Assembly (NCBI RefSeq): GCF_007741535.1
Contig: NZ_CP036525.1
Span: 3,968,001-4,032,000 of the forward strand
DNA: 64,000 bases
Direction: 5' to 3'
DNA from: Rubripirellula lacrimiformis
Lineage (GTDB): Bacteria > Planctomycetota > Planctomycetia > Pirellulales > Pirellulaceae
The translations under genes and the position numbers were made by a program. Every line of letters begins with the position of its first letter. Position 1 is the first letter of the stretch. The notes under the pieces were generated by a model, which saw only the letters and a list, made by a program, of their open reading frames with translations, was not told the DNA's origin and made no database searches. Positions 24,652 to 33,075 of the stretch are shown piece after piece.

Positions 24652-25751
24652 ATTATTTTGATGTGAAGCGAACGAAAGCCTCTTCGGTCTCGAAGTCGAA
24701 TTCGAACTGGATGCTGACAGAGTTCGGAAGTGGACTGCATCAGAGCCGATCGTATCTGATCCCGATGCCGGATTGTATCGTTGGTCGGTCCACTTCCGCA
24801 GGGCTACGGATTTCCGATTCGTCCGTTTCAAAACAGCATGCGCGATTGTTCACCGACGCGGGACAATTGTTTGTCGAAGATCTGGGAAGCACCAACGGAA
24901 CCTACGTCAACAACGAAAAGGTGCAGCATTCCGCCCTGGTCACCGGTGATCTGTTGCAGTTTGCAAACTCGCTCTACAAAGTGTGCGTCGAACAGACCGG
25001 TGGAGACGAAGGAACGATGGAACAGGGGCCCGAGACTTGGGCCGGGACGCTTTTGATGTTCTATCGATTGATGTCCGACCGCGCCGTCAAGCCGTACTTT
25101 CAACCGATCGTTAAACTAGAGAATCTTCAAGTCGACGGGAACGAATTGCTTGCTCGCAGCGATCTGGATGAATTGCGTGACCCCGCATCGATGTTCGGAG
25201 CCGCCGAACGGCTAGGGCAGCAAGCCGCCCTCAGTGAGCTCATGCGTGACGAGGGTTCGCGGGTCGCGTTGGGACACCCGGTCGCCGAAACCCAACTGTA
25301 CTACAACACCCATTCAGCGGAATTTGGCACGGATCGACTGGACAGTTCCCTGCGTGATCTTCGTCAGCGGTACCCGACGCTGCCTCTGACAATCGAGATT
25401 CACGAGGCGGCAATTACCCAGCCGGATGCCATGCGAAAATTGCGTGCCCTGCTAACTAGCTTGGACATGCGGTTGGCCTATGACGATTTTGGGGCCGGTC
25501 AGGGACGATTGGTGGAACTGACTGAAGTTCCAGCCGACGTGTTAAAATTCGACATGCAGTTAATTCGGAACATCGATTCGGCCTCCGCGACGCGTCAAGA
25601 ATTGCTTCGGTCGCTTGTGCGTGTATCGATTGACTCGGGTTCTGTACCACTTGCCGAAGGCGTCGAAACCGAGGCCGAGCACAAGACTTGTATCCAGTTG
25701 GGATTCCAGTTGGGACAAGGCTACTATTACGGTCGGCCGGCACCTATCTAG
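24648..25751 (+). CDS. FHA domain fused to EAL c-di-GMP phosphodiesterase
   Basis: 367 residues. The start ATG overlaps the kinase stop by four bases, indicating translational coupling. Residues ~40-115 are a forkhead-associated domain with G46-R47-S48, S61, H64 and DLGSTNGTYVNNEKV, the residues that bind phosphothreonine. Residues ~145-367 are an EAL domain. The catalytic set seems present: E166 (NELLAR), N220, E250 and E253 (EIHE), D279-D280 (YDDFGAG), K300, E337 (AEGVET) and Q357 (LGQGYYYGRP). It is therefore likely to hydrolyse c-di-GMP. No GGDEF or transmembrane segment is seen. The likely upstream signal is phosphorylation by the neighbouring kinase, read by the FHA domain; that link is inference. 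FHA-EAL fusions are uncommon. Confidence 0.88.
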   Translation: MNYFDVKRTKASSVSKSNSNWMLTEFGSGLHQSRSYLIPMPDCIVGRSTSAGLRISDSSVSKQHARLFTDAGQLFVEDLGSTNGTYVNNEKVQHSALVTGDLLQFANSLYKVCVEQTGGDEGTMEQGPETWAGTLLMFYRLMSDRAVKPYFQPIVKLENLQVDGNELLARSDLDELRDPASMFGAAERLGQQAALSELMRDEGSRVALGHPVAETQLYYNTHSAEFGTDRLDSSLRDLRQRYPTLPLTIEIHEAAITQPDAMRKLRALLTSLDMRLAYDDFGAGQGRLVELTEVPADVLKFDMQLIRNIDSASATRQELLRSLVRVSIDSGSVPLAEGVETEAEHKTCIQLGFQLGQGYYYGRPAPI

Positions 25752-25854
25752 CGAAACCTCTGTGGCTCAAGCACGATTGTGTCTGACGGGTAACGCCGGA
25801 CAAAGGACGTCGGCCCATTGAAATGAATGGATTGCCAATTCGTAGGCCCGTCGG

Positions 25855-26868
25855 CTAAGGAACGCTGCGAAGTGATTCGATTGCTTTGGCGACTCGATGG
25901 GCGATCACTTTGCTGCCTTTGGGATTGCTGTGGATGCCGTCGTCGCTGAGACGTGAATCGGCGGACATCCACATGCCGGGCGGGGCGATGGGGCTGTTCA
26001 GCACGATTTGGCGGAGCCAAGTATCGGCAACCAGTTCGACATCTTTCTCATACGCAATCTGTCGTTCTAGACTGGCGAATGGATCCAACATGAATCCGCG
26101 CGGAATCTCCATCAACACAACCTCCGCCCCGTTCGCATGACACTGGTCGATCATGTCGATCAGGTTCGATTTGGTGGATGCACGACTGTGCCCTTTCAGA
26201 AAATCGTGGCCGCCAAGTTCGATCACGACCACGGTGGGTTGGTGAGCCAGCACTCGGGGCATCAGGTCCAGTCCCTGGTGGGTTGCGATTCCAGAGAATC
26301 CTTCATTGATGACAGGATTGGTCAGCATTTTGTCTAGCGCATCGGGATAGCCAAGGTCGGGCCGCATGCCATCGGTCAGGCTGTCTCCGATGCATACGAT
26401 CGTTGCATCGTCAGCGAAGGATTGAAAGTGGGGGCGACCACAGTGGATGATCCTGTGGTGTTCCCATAGCATTGCTGCCCAAGCCAACCAAAGTACAAGC
26501 AACCACAACCACGTTTGGCGTGGTGCAACCTGCGGATGATGGCGCTTGCGAAATCGAATCCAAGCGGTCGCTGTCAGCACGACGCCGAACACCAGCATCG
26601 CCGGTGTGGCTGGTACCAGTCGAACCAGCAACAGGATGATGCAGAACGCGAGTGGGAACCAACCTGGACGCCCCCAGAACCGCAATGTTGTGTGGACTGC
26701 AAGCCACAGGGCGATCACCCAAGGGCGAACGCTGGGGAACGCCAGCAGAGACAGCGCAAGCACGGATCCGATCGCCAGAGTGCGAATCACGCGCCGAAAC
26801 AATGATGCGATCCGCGCCGCGGCGGATCGCTGGTCGTCTGGTGCCGGGACGTTCAATGCGTCGGACAT
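25855..26868 (-). CDS. Membrane-anchored SGNH/GDSL-type esterase
   Basis: 337 residues from ATG 26868, preceded by AGGAAG (minus strand, complement of 26872-26877); a TTG start at 26889 is possible. Three or four hydrophobic helices lie in residues ~30-140 (IGSVLALSLLAF, PLAFCIILLLVRL, WLWLLVLWLAWAAML), then an SGNH hydrolase domain. Block I is IVCIGDSLTDGMRPD with S163 as nucleophile, block III is VIELGGHDFLKG, and block V is DDGIHSNPKGSKVIA with the Asp-x-x-His dyad. The enzyme would deacylate lipids or carbohydrate esters at the membrane face. The neighbours give no pathway. Confidence 0.82.
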   Translation of the reverse strand: MSDALNVPAPDDQRSAAARIASLFRRVIRTLAIGSVLALSLLAFPSVRPWVIALWLAVHTTLRFWGRPGWFPLAFCIILLLVRLVPATPAMLVFGVVLTATAWIRFRKRHHPQVAPRQTWLWLLVLWLAWAAMLWEHHRIIHCGRPHFQSFADDATIVCIGDSLTDGMRPDLGYPDALDKMLTNPVINEGFSGIATHQGLDLMPRVLAHQPTVVVIELGGHDFLKGHSRASTKSNLIDMIDQCHANGAEVVLMEIPRGFMLDPFASLERQIAYEKDVELVADTWLRQIVLNSPIAPPGMWMSADSRLSDDGIHSNPKGSKVIAHRVAKAIESLRSVP

Positions 26869-27254
26869 CGACTTCCTGAAAAGGTTCAAAGGAGAGTGCC
26901 TGCGGTTCAGGCGATCGAATCGCGTAAGACGATAGGGATCTGTCCGGTCGCATCGGAATGCATCGACTGGCTAGGAACCGGCATTGGCAAATGCGTATTC
27001 AAGCCGCGGCCAGTTAAAAGCCAATGGGGGCGTTGCCAGTAGCGCATCCATCACGTGCCACGCTTCAATCCTAACTGATCCGAATCGGTGAAAAGGTCGC
27101 CGCGATTGCTTTAGAAGGAAGATTTCGGTAGTGATTGCAGGTTCCAAATGGCATCAAAACGCATCCGACCGCGCCCCATCGAAGAATGGATTCGGCCCTT
27201 GATAGAAGGTCCTCGCAGTTCCCTGCACACAGTCTCGATTTCACAGGTGTTGAA
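26869..27254. other. Divergent intergenic region between the SGNH and SPFH genes
   Basis: About 390 bases with no convincing gene; an upstream in-frame extension of the SPFH gene from 27135 has no conserved features. No promoter motif was recognised. Confidence 0.4.
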
Positions 27255-28238
27255 ATGTCCACAAGTCTTCCCCCGAATGGCGTTCGAGCGAACGTCAAGC
27301 CAGAATACGAAGAACAGCTGATCGCGAACCCAATGTCCGGTTGGGGGCCTTTGGCCGTGTGCTTTCTGATCGTGTTGATGGGGATCGGCAGCTTCGTCAC
27401 GGGCGTCAGCAGTGGTTCGCCCGAGTTTTTGGTGCCGCTGGCTGCGTTGATGATGTTCTGCGCCGTGGTTGGCTTGTTTGGGCTGGTTGCGATCGCGCCC
27501 AATGATTCCCGAGTGCTGCTGCTATTTGGCGACTACAAGGGCACGATCAAGAAGTCAGGCTTCTTTTGGGTGATCCCGTTCTTTTCGAAACGAAAAGTGA
27601 GTTTACGAATTCGCAACTTCGAAACAGGATCGTCAACAACGCCCGAACAAAAGTCCAAAGAAGGCGTCATCACGCAAGCCAAGACTCGCACCGCGGGTCG
27701 TCCATCGAAGGTCAACGACCGCGATGGCAATCCGATCGAAATTTCGGCCGTGGTGGTTTGGAAGGTGGTCGACACGGCCGAAGCTCTGTTTGAAGTCGAC
27801 GACTATCAAAACTACGTCGAAGTACAAAGCGAAGCGGCCCTCCGCGGGTTAGCGACGCGGTATCCGTATGACAGTCGCGATGACGAGGTGTCGCTGCGTG
27901 GCAGTACCGAAGAGATCTGTGATCGGCTTCGCGAGGACATTCAAGACCGACTGGGGAAGGCGGGCGTCGAAGTCCTAGAGGCTCGTATCAGCCATCTGGC
28001 CTACGCGTCCGAGATTGCTGCGGCGATGCTGCAGCGTCAGCAAGCCAGTGCGGTCGTTGCGGCTCGGACTCAGATTGTCGAAGGTGCCGTCGGTATGGTG
28101 GACATGGCTCTGGAGCACTTGAAACGCGATGGTATCGTTGACCTAACGGCTGACCAACGCGCCAGTCTGGTTTCAAATCTATTGGTCGTCCTGTGCAGCG
28201 ACCGACACACCCAGCCGGTTGTCCAAACGGGCAGCTAA
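27255..28238 (+). CDS. SPFH/Band 7 membrane protein (flotillin/prohibitin-like)
   Basis: 327 residues from ATG 27255. Two membrane segments (LAVCFLIVLMGIGSFVTGV, then FLVPLAALMMFCAVVGLFGLVAIAP) precede the SPFH domain. That domain includes DSRVLLLFGDYKGTIKKSG, RIRNFETG, KVNDRDGNPIEISAVVVWKV and VQSEAALRGLATRYPYD, then the coiled helix ISHLAYASEIAAAMLQRQQASAVVAARTQIVEG. Such proteins form ring scaffolds on the membrane and affect protease or lipid organisation. No NfeD-like partner gene is adjacent, so its complex is unknown. The tail RTQIVEGAVGMVDMAL continues to helix with little else. It is convergent with the RdgC-like gene. Confidence 0.85.
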   Translation: MSTSLPPNGVRANVKPEYEEQLIANPMSGWGPLAVCFLIVLMGIGSFVTGVSSGSPEFLVPLAALMMFCAVVGLFGLVAIAPNDSRVLLLFGDYKGTIKKSGFFWVIPFFSKRKVSLRIRNFETGSSTTPEQKSKEGVITQAKTRTAGRPSKVNDRDGNPIEISAVVVWKVVDTAEALFEVDDYQNYVEVQSEAALRGLATRYPYDSRDDEVSLRGSTEEICDRLREDIQDRLGKAGVEVLEARISHLAYASEIAAAMLQRQQASAVVAARTQIVEGAVGMVDMALEHLKRDGIVDLTADQRASLVSNLLVVLCSDRHTQPVVQTGS

Positions 28239-28304
28239 GCCGAGTGGAACCGTTGAATTCGTCGACCGGTTATGAACGTATCGACGCGTCGAGGCGGACG
28301 AAAA

Positions 28305-28355
28305 AAGCCAGGTGGAGAGATCTGCCCTTGGAAGGCGTATCCTCGCACCTGGCTT
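28305..28355. terminator. 10-bp inverted repeat between convergent genes
   Basis: AAGCCAGGTG (28305-28314) pairs with CACCTGGCTT (28346-28355) around a 31-base loop, between the SPFH stop (28238) and the RdgC-like stop (28385). The A-rich run AAAAAA (28301-28306) before the left arm would be a T-run for minus-strand transcription, so it suits termination of the RdgC-like gene. Confidence 0.5.
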
Positions 28356-28384
28356 GAAGAAGCTGACCCGTTCCGCACGGCGTG

Positions 28385-29563
28385 TTAGGCCGCGGCCTTC
28401 TGTGCCACGGGTTCGGAATCGTTCAGCCATTGCTTCATTTGGGACAAGTCTTTGTTCCATGCTTCGGCATCGCTGCGGCGATCGCAAAAGGCGTGGAACA
28501 ACAGATCAACCGTTTCGCTGAGGGTTCGGATCGCATCGATGCGGTCGTCATCTTCGAATTCTTCGTCTTCGTCCAGATGAATCTTAGCTCCGCTGATCGC
28601 GAACGTTTCGGCCTGCAGTACCAAGTCAAAGGTCCGTCCTTCGCGAACGATCGTCAGCCCGGCTTTGCGTGGCAGTTTGCCACTTCGGACAGCCTGCATC
28701 GCTTCGGGCAACTTCACCGGGCATTCCGATGTGATCGTTTCTTTGCCCGATTCGCCAAGTGGGCATTCCAATGTCAATGTTTTGGCAAACATCGCACAGA
28801 CTTCGGTTTCGTCGGCCAGATCGATGGTGTCCGATTCGTTTTCAAGCGTCCACCAAAGCCACAGCAGAAATTCGTTGCCTAGGAAGTCGGGAGCCTGCGA
28901 ATGCTCGTTCGCCCAAGGCAAGCTTGCGTGCGTGTGGGTGTCGACAAACGCGGCTGGATGCAGATCGTCCAGATCGGCGAACCGGTCCGCGTCGATGGCC
29001 CACTGCTGAGCGATGATGCCGGCGCTGATCCGACGCATTTCAACTTCGAAGGTGCGTTCCAGCAGGTCGATGCAAAAGGCGCTGGACGTTCCGACGGATC
29101 CGCCAAAGTACAGCGTGCTATTGCCATGGTCCCACAGCAGCGGGAACTGTTGCATGCGACGGTATTTGCCGGACGCTGCTTCGACTTCGCAGCGTTGTTC
29201 AACAGCTTCTTTCGCTTCTTTGCGCTGTGCCTTGGTTGGTTTTCCCGACGGGCTATCTTTGGCATAGCCGGTCAGTTCCATCTGTAACCAGGCCTCGCGG
29301 ATGGCGGCGGGGATCTGGTTGGTGTCAATGCGAACCGAGCAATGGACGGCTTCGTTGATCACGTTCTTGGAAGTGTCAAAGTCTTGATCGAACAGGTGGG
29401 CACCGCCCAAGTATCCGACGTGCACGTTTTCGGTCGATGCACTCTCGTTTCGCCCAGCCGCGTTGTTGGTAAGAATTTCAATGTGTTCGTCATCGAAACT
29501 GGACGACTCGAAACCTGCGACGCTGAATCTTTCGAATCCTAGGCTTCCGCGGAGGAATGGCAT
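28385..29563 (-). CDS. RdgC-like conserved protein
   Basis: 392 residues. The N-terminal PFLRGSLGFERFSV opens a beta-rich domain, with PSGKPTKAQRKEAKEAVEQR near residue 115 (charged, like the KKTEKDSL helix of RdgC), FLGNEFLLWLWW in the middle and a C-terminal part ending with SETVDLLFHAFCDRRSD. It resembles planctomycete and myxobacterial proteins described as recombination-associated protein RdgC, a DNA-binding ring protein affecting RecA. The match to E. coli RdgC is weak by eye and the protein is longer (392 versus about 300), so I am not sure. It is rich in Glu and Asp, which is unusual for a DNA-binder. It is convergent with the SPFH gene. Confidence 0.5.
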   Translation of the reverse strand: MPFLRGSLGFERFSVAGFESSSFDDEHIEILTNNAAGRNESASTENVHVGYLGGAHLFDQDFDTSKNVINEAVHCSVRIDTNQIPAAIREAWLQMELTGYAKDSPSGKPTKAQRKEAKEAVEQRCEVEAASGKYRRMQQFPLLWDHGNSTLYFGGSVGTSSAFCIDLLERTFEVEMRRISAGIIAQQWAIDADRFADLDDLHPAAFVDTHTHASLPWANEHSQAPDFLGNEFLLWLWWTLENESDTIDLADETEVCAMFAKTLTLECPLGESGKETITSECPVKLPEAMQAVRSGKLPRKAGLTIVREGRTFDLVLQAETFAISGAKIHLDEDEEFEDDDRIDAIRTLSETVDLLFHAFCDRRSDAEAWNKDLSQMKQWLNDSEPVAQKAAA

Positions 29564-29685
29564 ATACGGTCCTAATCTAGGTGAAGGTCGAACGGACGGA
29601 AGTGTCGTTGCGTTATCGACCTAGCGGATGCCTAGAATTTGCCATAACCAAAACAGGTCGTACCAATGACCTACCCCACACGACC

Positions 29686-29721
29686 CTGTCGGCGCGACAG
29701 ACCTTGCCAGACCGGCAAGGT
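29686..29721. terminator. Two adjacent perfect hairpins
   Basis: CTGTCG-GCG-CGACAG occupies 29686-29700, followed directly by ACCTTGCC-AGACC-GGCAAGGT at 29701-29721. They lie between the fae-like stop at 29837 and the RdgC-like start at 29563, both on the minus strand. The second hairpin would be met first by transcription leaving fae. There is no strong T-run, so they may be a structured terminator or a dispersed repeat. Confidence 0.45.
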
Positions 29722-29836
29722 TTGCCAGGGCGGCTGAGTGGCGGAGACTTGGCTGCCCGTTGTGGTTGTTTGAATTGCCCCCCCACATGGCGCGAGCCAT
29801 GGAGGGGAATTGCACGGACCAATCGGGGGCGTCGTG

Positions 29837-30385
29837 TTAGATTTTTCCGTCCAATCCCATTTGGTAATACTTGTGGGTGATCTTGTCCTGGTTGTCGAGC
29901 AGCCAGTCGATCGAAGGTTCGTTGTTCATCGCCTTGTGGATCGCTTGGGCCATCGCTTTTCGGTGGATGTCAAACAATGCCTTGTGGTCCAAGTCTTCAC
30001 AGGTCGCCACGCCCGGGTTCAGCCAGACGCTGCAGATGATGCCGAGATCATTGGCTTTGTCTTTGGGGAGATCGCCGGCGCGAACGGCATCCAATACACC
30101 GTTGGCGATCGCCGCTTGGACGGTGCCCATCAGAATATTGGTATAGCGACTGTTTTTGACCGTCACCTTGCTGACGCATAGCGTGACCGGACGAACTTGA
30201 ATGTCGGTGTTCAAGATGGCAAACACCTTGGAGTGTCCCATCGACTGATCACCGGTCAACGTTGCCAGCGCGGTGCCAACCGGTCCATCCAATTCGCCGA
30301 TGACGACCTCGGGTTCCGCGGCCGTGAATGGGGGACCACCAGCGACCAAGGATTCGCCGGTGCGAAGTACGATACGTTCTGACAT
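29837..30385 (-). CDS. Formaldehyde-activating enzyme (Fae) family protein, atypical paralogue
   Basis: 182 residues, near the Fae length. Fae catalyses condensation of formaldehyde with tetrahydromethanopterin. Recognisable parts are the N-terminal VVIGELDGPVGTAL block (Fae: LIIGPRGSPAETAF), VTLCVSKVTVKNSRY (Fae: TLMFNKVTINDAR) and NDLGIICSVWLNPGVATCEDL (Fae: DDLYVLVGVFIHWEAAD). At the position of the conserved His of the VAHIDL motif, this protein reads AAEPEV (E24), so the key His appears replaced. Planctomycetes are known to carry more than one Fae homologue, and non-canonical copies may have another role. No other methanopterin-pathway gene (mtdB, mch, fhcABCD) is in the window. It is transcribed alone. 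Confidence 0.75.
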   Translation of the reverse strand: MSERIVLRTGESLVAGGPPFTAAEPEVVIGELDGPVGTALATLTGDQSMGHSKVFAILNTDIQVRPVTLCVSKVTVKNSRYTNILMGTVQAAIANGVLDAVRAGDLPKDKANDLGIICSVWLNPGVATCEDLDHKALFDIHRKAMAQAIHKAMNNEPSIDWLLDNQDKITHKYYQMGLDGKI

Positions 30386-30621
30386 GGTGGATTCTCGAGA
30401 GATTGAAGATTAGGAAACAGAAAGACGGAAACGGTGAGCGGCGGTCGTTATCGCTGGATTCGCCAGAATTCCACCTCGTGCAGCGACTTCTGGCGAAATC
30501 CAATACGCCAGTTGTGGTCTGACCGGACCGGTAAGAACCTATGCCAACCGACGTCCGCGTCCCAGCCCCGGGCAATGTAACTTGCGAGGTCCGCCACGGT
30601 GGCCGGTACAGCGTCGGATGG

Positions 30622-33075
30622 TCACTGGTTGCCGATGCAGGTGATCTGCCGGATCGTGTGCGCGTAAAGTTTGCCATCGGCATAGCTGATTGCCGCTCGT
30701 TGGAACGATTGCCCGACCTGCCCCAAATCGTTGACCGCGATCAGTGCGGTTTCGTCTAATCGCGGGGCTTGGGAATCGATCACATAGACGGTGCCATTCA
30801 TGATCGGGACGTAAAGTCGCTGGTTGACCACGGTCGGAATCGGCGAAGCATGGTGTCCCCAACCGGTTCCCATCGAACGGTTGTCGCCCATCACGACCAA
30901 GCCCCGTGAATTTTTCATATCGTTGGGTTCGAAGTGCCATCGTTCGATGGGAATCACGGAACTCCGTTTCTTGGACTCTTTCCGCACCTCGGCGATGACG
31001 TTCGCAGACATTCCGGATTCATCCCACAACCACTGCTCGTCACCGGTCAGCGACCGCTTCACTTGGACCGGCAGTTGCAGATAATCCACGCGGCCGGTTT
31101 GGACATGAATGCGGCCTAGATAGGGGCGGCTATAGCTCCGGAAGTAGTGAAATTGACCGGCAAGAATATTCGACTGTTGGATGATCGCACGTTTGTTCTT
31201 TGCCGCCGGAAGCGACTCGTTGACAATTTGCCATCCCTCGGCTGAATGCCGACATACCGCAACGTCATTCAAGAACGACACTGATCGGTTGACTTTGCCG
31301 TTGTTTTCGTCAATCCACAGGTGTTGGTCATCGTGGAATACCAGGACGTTGCCTTGGGAAAGGTGGAACGCCATGGTGCTCATGAATCCAGGCAACGGAA
31401 GCGTCCATAATGTCGAACCGTCTTGCGCATCCAGCATCGAAATCCCTTCGGGGTGTTCCGGTGGCGAGTGTCCGCCGCCACGGCCGACAACGATGACCCG
31501 TCGTCCATCGGTTCGTTCCGCAAGCACCGGAACGCATCCCATGTTGACGCCACAGTCCGTCGTCCACTTCGTTTTGCCAGTCCGCATGTCCAGGCATTCA
31601 ATTTGAGTCCACTGTTCGACGGGGGCATCTTTGTGTTCGTGCGTAAAATGCCCTTGGTCGTCGGGCATGTAGCGTTGACGGATGAACGCGACCCCATCGT
31701 CGATGATCATCGGTTGCGTCCGCCCAACCGGCATGACTTCGCGAGTCCAGAGTTCGTTGCCGTCGAAATCAAAGCAACTGATCCGGCCAGACGCGTTGAA
31801 GAAGCAGACGCGTTGACCGTCGGTGACCGCAGGCGGCGCCGAACTGTCACTGAAACAACCGGAAAGTCGCAGCGGGAACTGACCGGTCACTTTGCGATTC
31901 CAAATCGTGGCACCCGTACCCGCATCGCAGCACCAGGCAATGATGTTCTGGCCCAGTTCTGCGTCCGCGGTGACTTCTTCCATCGTTGTGAAAAAGATCC
32001 GGTCGCCCCAGACGGTCACCGTGCTTTGGCCGGTTTCCGGCAGCGTCTTGTTCCAGACGATGTTCCGGCTGCGGACAACACTCCAATCGTCGGGCGGTCG
32101 CGGTCCGGCTGCGCTGAAGTCAGCGGCCGGCCCGCTTCCCTGTGGCCACCCTGACGAATTAGTTGAAGACGCCACAGCGGAGGGCGTCTCAGTCGAACGC
32201 ATCAAAGTGGATTGAAAGAAGGAGAGCACTTCTGTGCGAACTTCGGGGGTTTGAAACTGCTTTCCGCCATGGCCGGCACCTTGGACGACGTGCAGTTGTG
32301 ATTTGACTCCGGACGCGCGTGCAGCCTGGTGAAGACGTTGGCTTTGCTGGATCGGTACGCCGGTATCCTGGTCGCCGTGCATGATCAAGATCGCCGGATC
32401 ATCCGAAGTGACGTGATGCAAACCGCTGGCGTCTTGCGCCAATTCCGGAACACTGGAAACCGTGGCACGCAGCAACTTGGCGCCATTGCTGTTGGCAACC
32501 TGAGCCGCCGATCGTGTTTCGTCCACGATGTTGGGCGGCATCGTGGAAAGGTCACTGGGGCCGAACCAGTCGCATACTGCTTGCACGCGGCTGGATGTTG
32601 GATGGTCTTGCGGGTCCGGTCGATTTCCCATCAGGATGGCAAGGTGAGCCCCGGCTGATGTGCCCCAGACTCCGATTCGATCGCGGTCCAGGTTGTATTG
32701 ATCTGCGTGGTCTCGAATCCAACGCACGGCTGCATATCCATCGTTGATCTGTGCGGGCCAACCGGCCACATCGGTCAGCCGATAGTCCATGCTGGCCACG
32801 ACGAAGCCGTGTTCGGCCAACCAAGCTGCGTGTTTCTTGCCGCTGGCTTTGCTGCCCCCCTTCCAACCTCCACCATGCACAAAGATGACAACGGGACGAC
32901 GTCCCCCGGCATCGACAGGCAGGTACAAATCAAGTTTTTGATAACCTGAGTCATCCGCGCCATAGACGAGGTCGGTTTCGATTCGCACTTCCGGGGCCAT
33001 CGCGTGCAAGCGACCGCCCGAATCGACGCCGCACACCGCAACGCAAACCATCATCATCAACAAGTTTCGATACAC
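30622..33075 (-). CDS. Secreted esterase fused to PQQ-like beta-propeller
   Basis: 817 residues. A signal peptide (MYRNLLMMMVCVAVCGVDSG) precedes an alpha/beta hydrolase of the BD-FAE/acetyl-esterase type, with VIFVHGGGWKGGSKASGKKH (oxyanion HGGG), DRIGVWGTSAGAHLAILMG (nucleophile Ser of GTSAG), ILIMHGDQDTGVP and GAGHGG (catalytic acid and His). Residues ~335-810 form a PQQ-dehydrogenase-like propeller with repeated W-x-R or W-x-L strands such as AWCCDAGTGATIWNRKVTG and CFDFDGNELWTREV. The propeller probably binds a partner or carbohydrate rather than PQQ. Such propellers usually occur alone in planctomycetes; the fusion to an esterase is unusual. The gene stands alone, divergent from the PrsW-type gene with 463 bases between. 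Confidence 0.85.
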   Translation of the reverse strand: MYRNLLMMMVCVAVCGVDSGGRLHAMAPEVRIETDLVYGADDSGYQKLDLYLPVDAGGRRPVVIFVHGGGWKGGSKASGKKHAAWLAEHGFVVASMDYRLTDVAGWPAQINDGYAAVRWIRDHADQYNLDRDRIGVWGTSAGAHLAILMGNRPDPQDHPTSSRVQAVCDWFGPSDLSTMPPNIVDETRSAAQVANSNGAKLLRATVSSVPELAQDASGLHHVTSDDPAILIMHGDQDTGVPIQQSQRLHQAARASGVKSQLHVVQGAGHGGKQFQTPEVRTEVLSFFQSTLMRSTETPSAVASSTNSSGWPQGSGPAADFSAAGPRPPDDWSVVRSRNIVWNKTLPETGQSTVTVWGDRIFFTTMEEVTADAELGQNIIAWCCDAGTGATIWNRKVTGQFPLRLSGCFSDSSAPPAVTDGQRVCFFNASGRISCFDFDGNELWTREVMPVGRTQPMIIDDGVAFIRQRYMPDDQGHFTHEHKDAPVEQWTQIECLDMRTGKTKWTTDCGVNMGCVPVLAERTDGRRVIVVGRGGGHSPPEHPEGISMLDAQDGSTLWTLPLPGFMSTMAFHLSQGNVLVFHDDQHLWIDENNGKVNRSVSFLNDVAVCRHSAEGWQIVNESLPAAKNKRAIIQQSNILAGQFHYFRSYSRPYLGRIHVQTGRVDYLQLPVQVKRSLTGDEQWLWDESGMSANVIAEVRKESKKRSSVIPIERWHFEPNDMKNSRGLVVMGDNRSMGTGWGHHASPIPTVVNQRLYVPIMNGTVYVIDSQAPRLDETALIAVNDLGQVGQSFQRAAISYADGKLYAHTIRQITCIGNQ

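Noticed and set aside
28385-29563. Confident RdgC assignment
   Set aside because: Only scattered motifs resemble RdgC and the length differs. I keep it as RdgC-like with moderate confidence.
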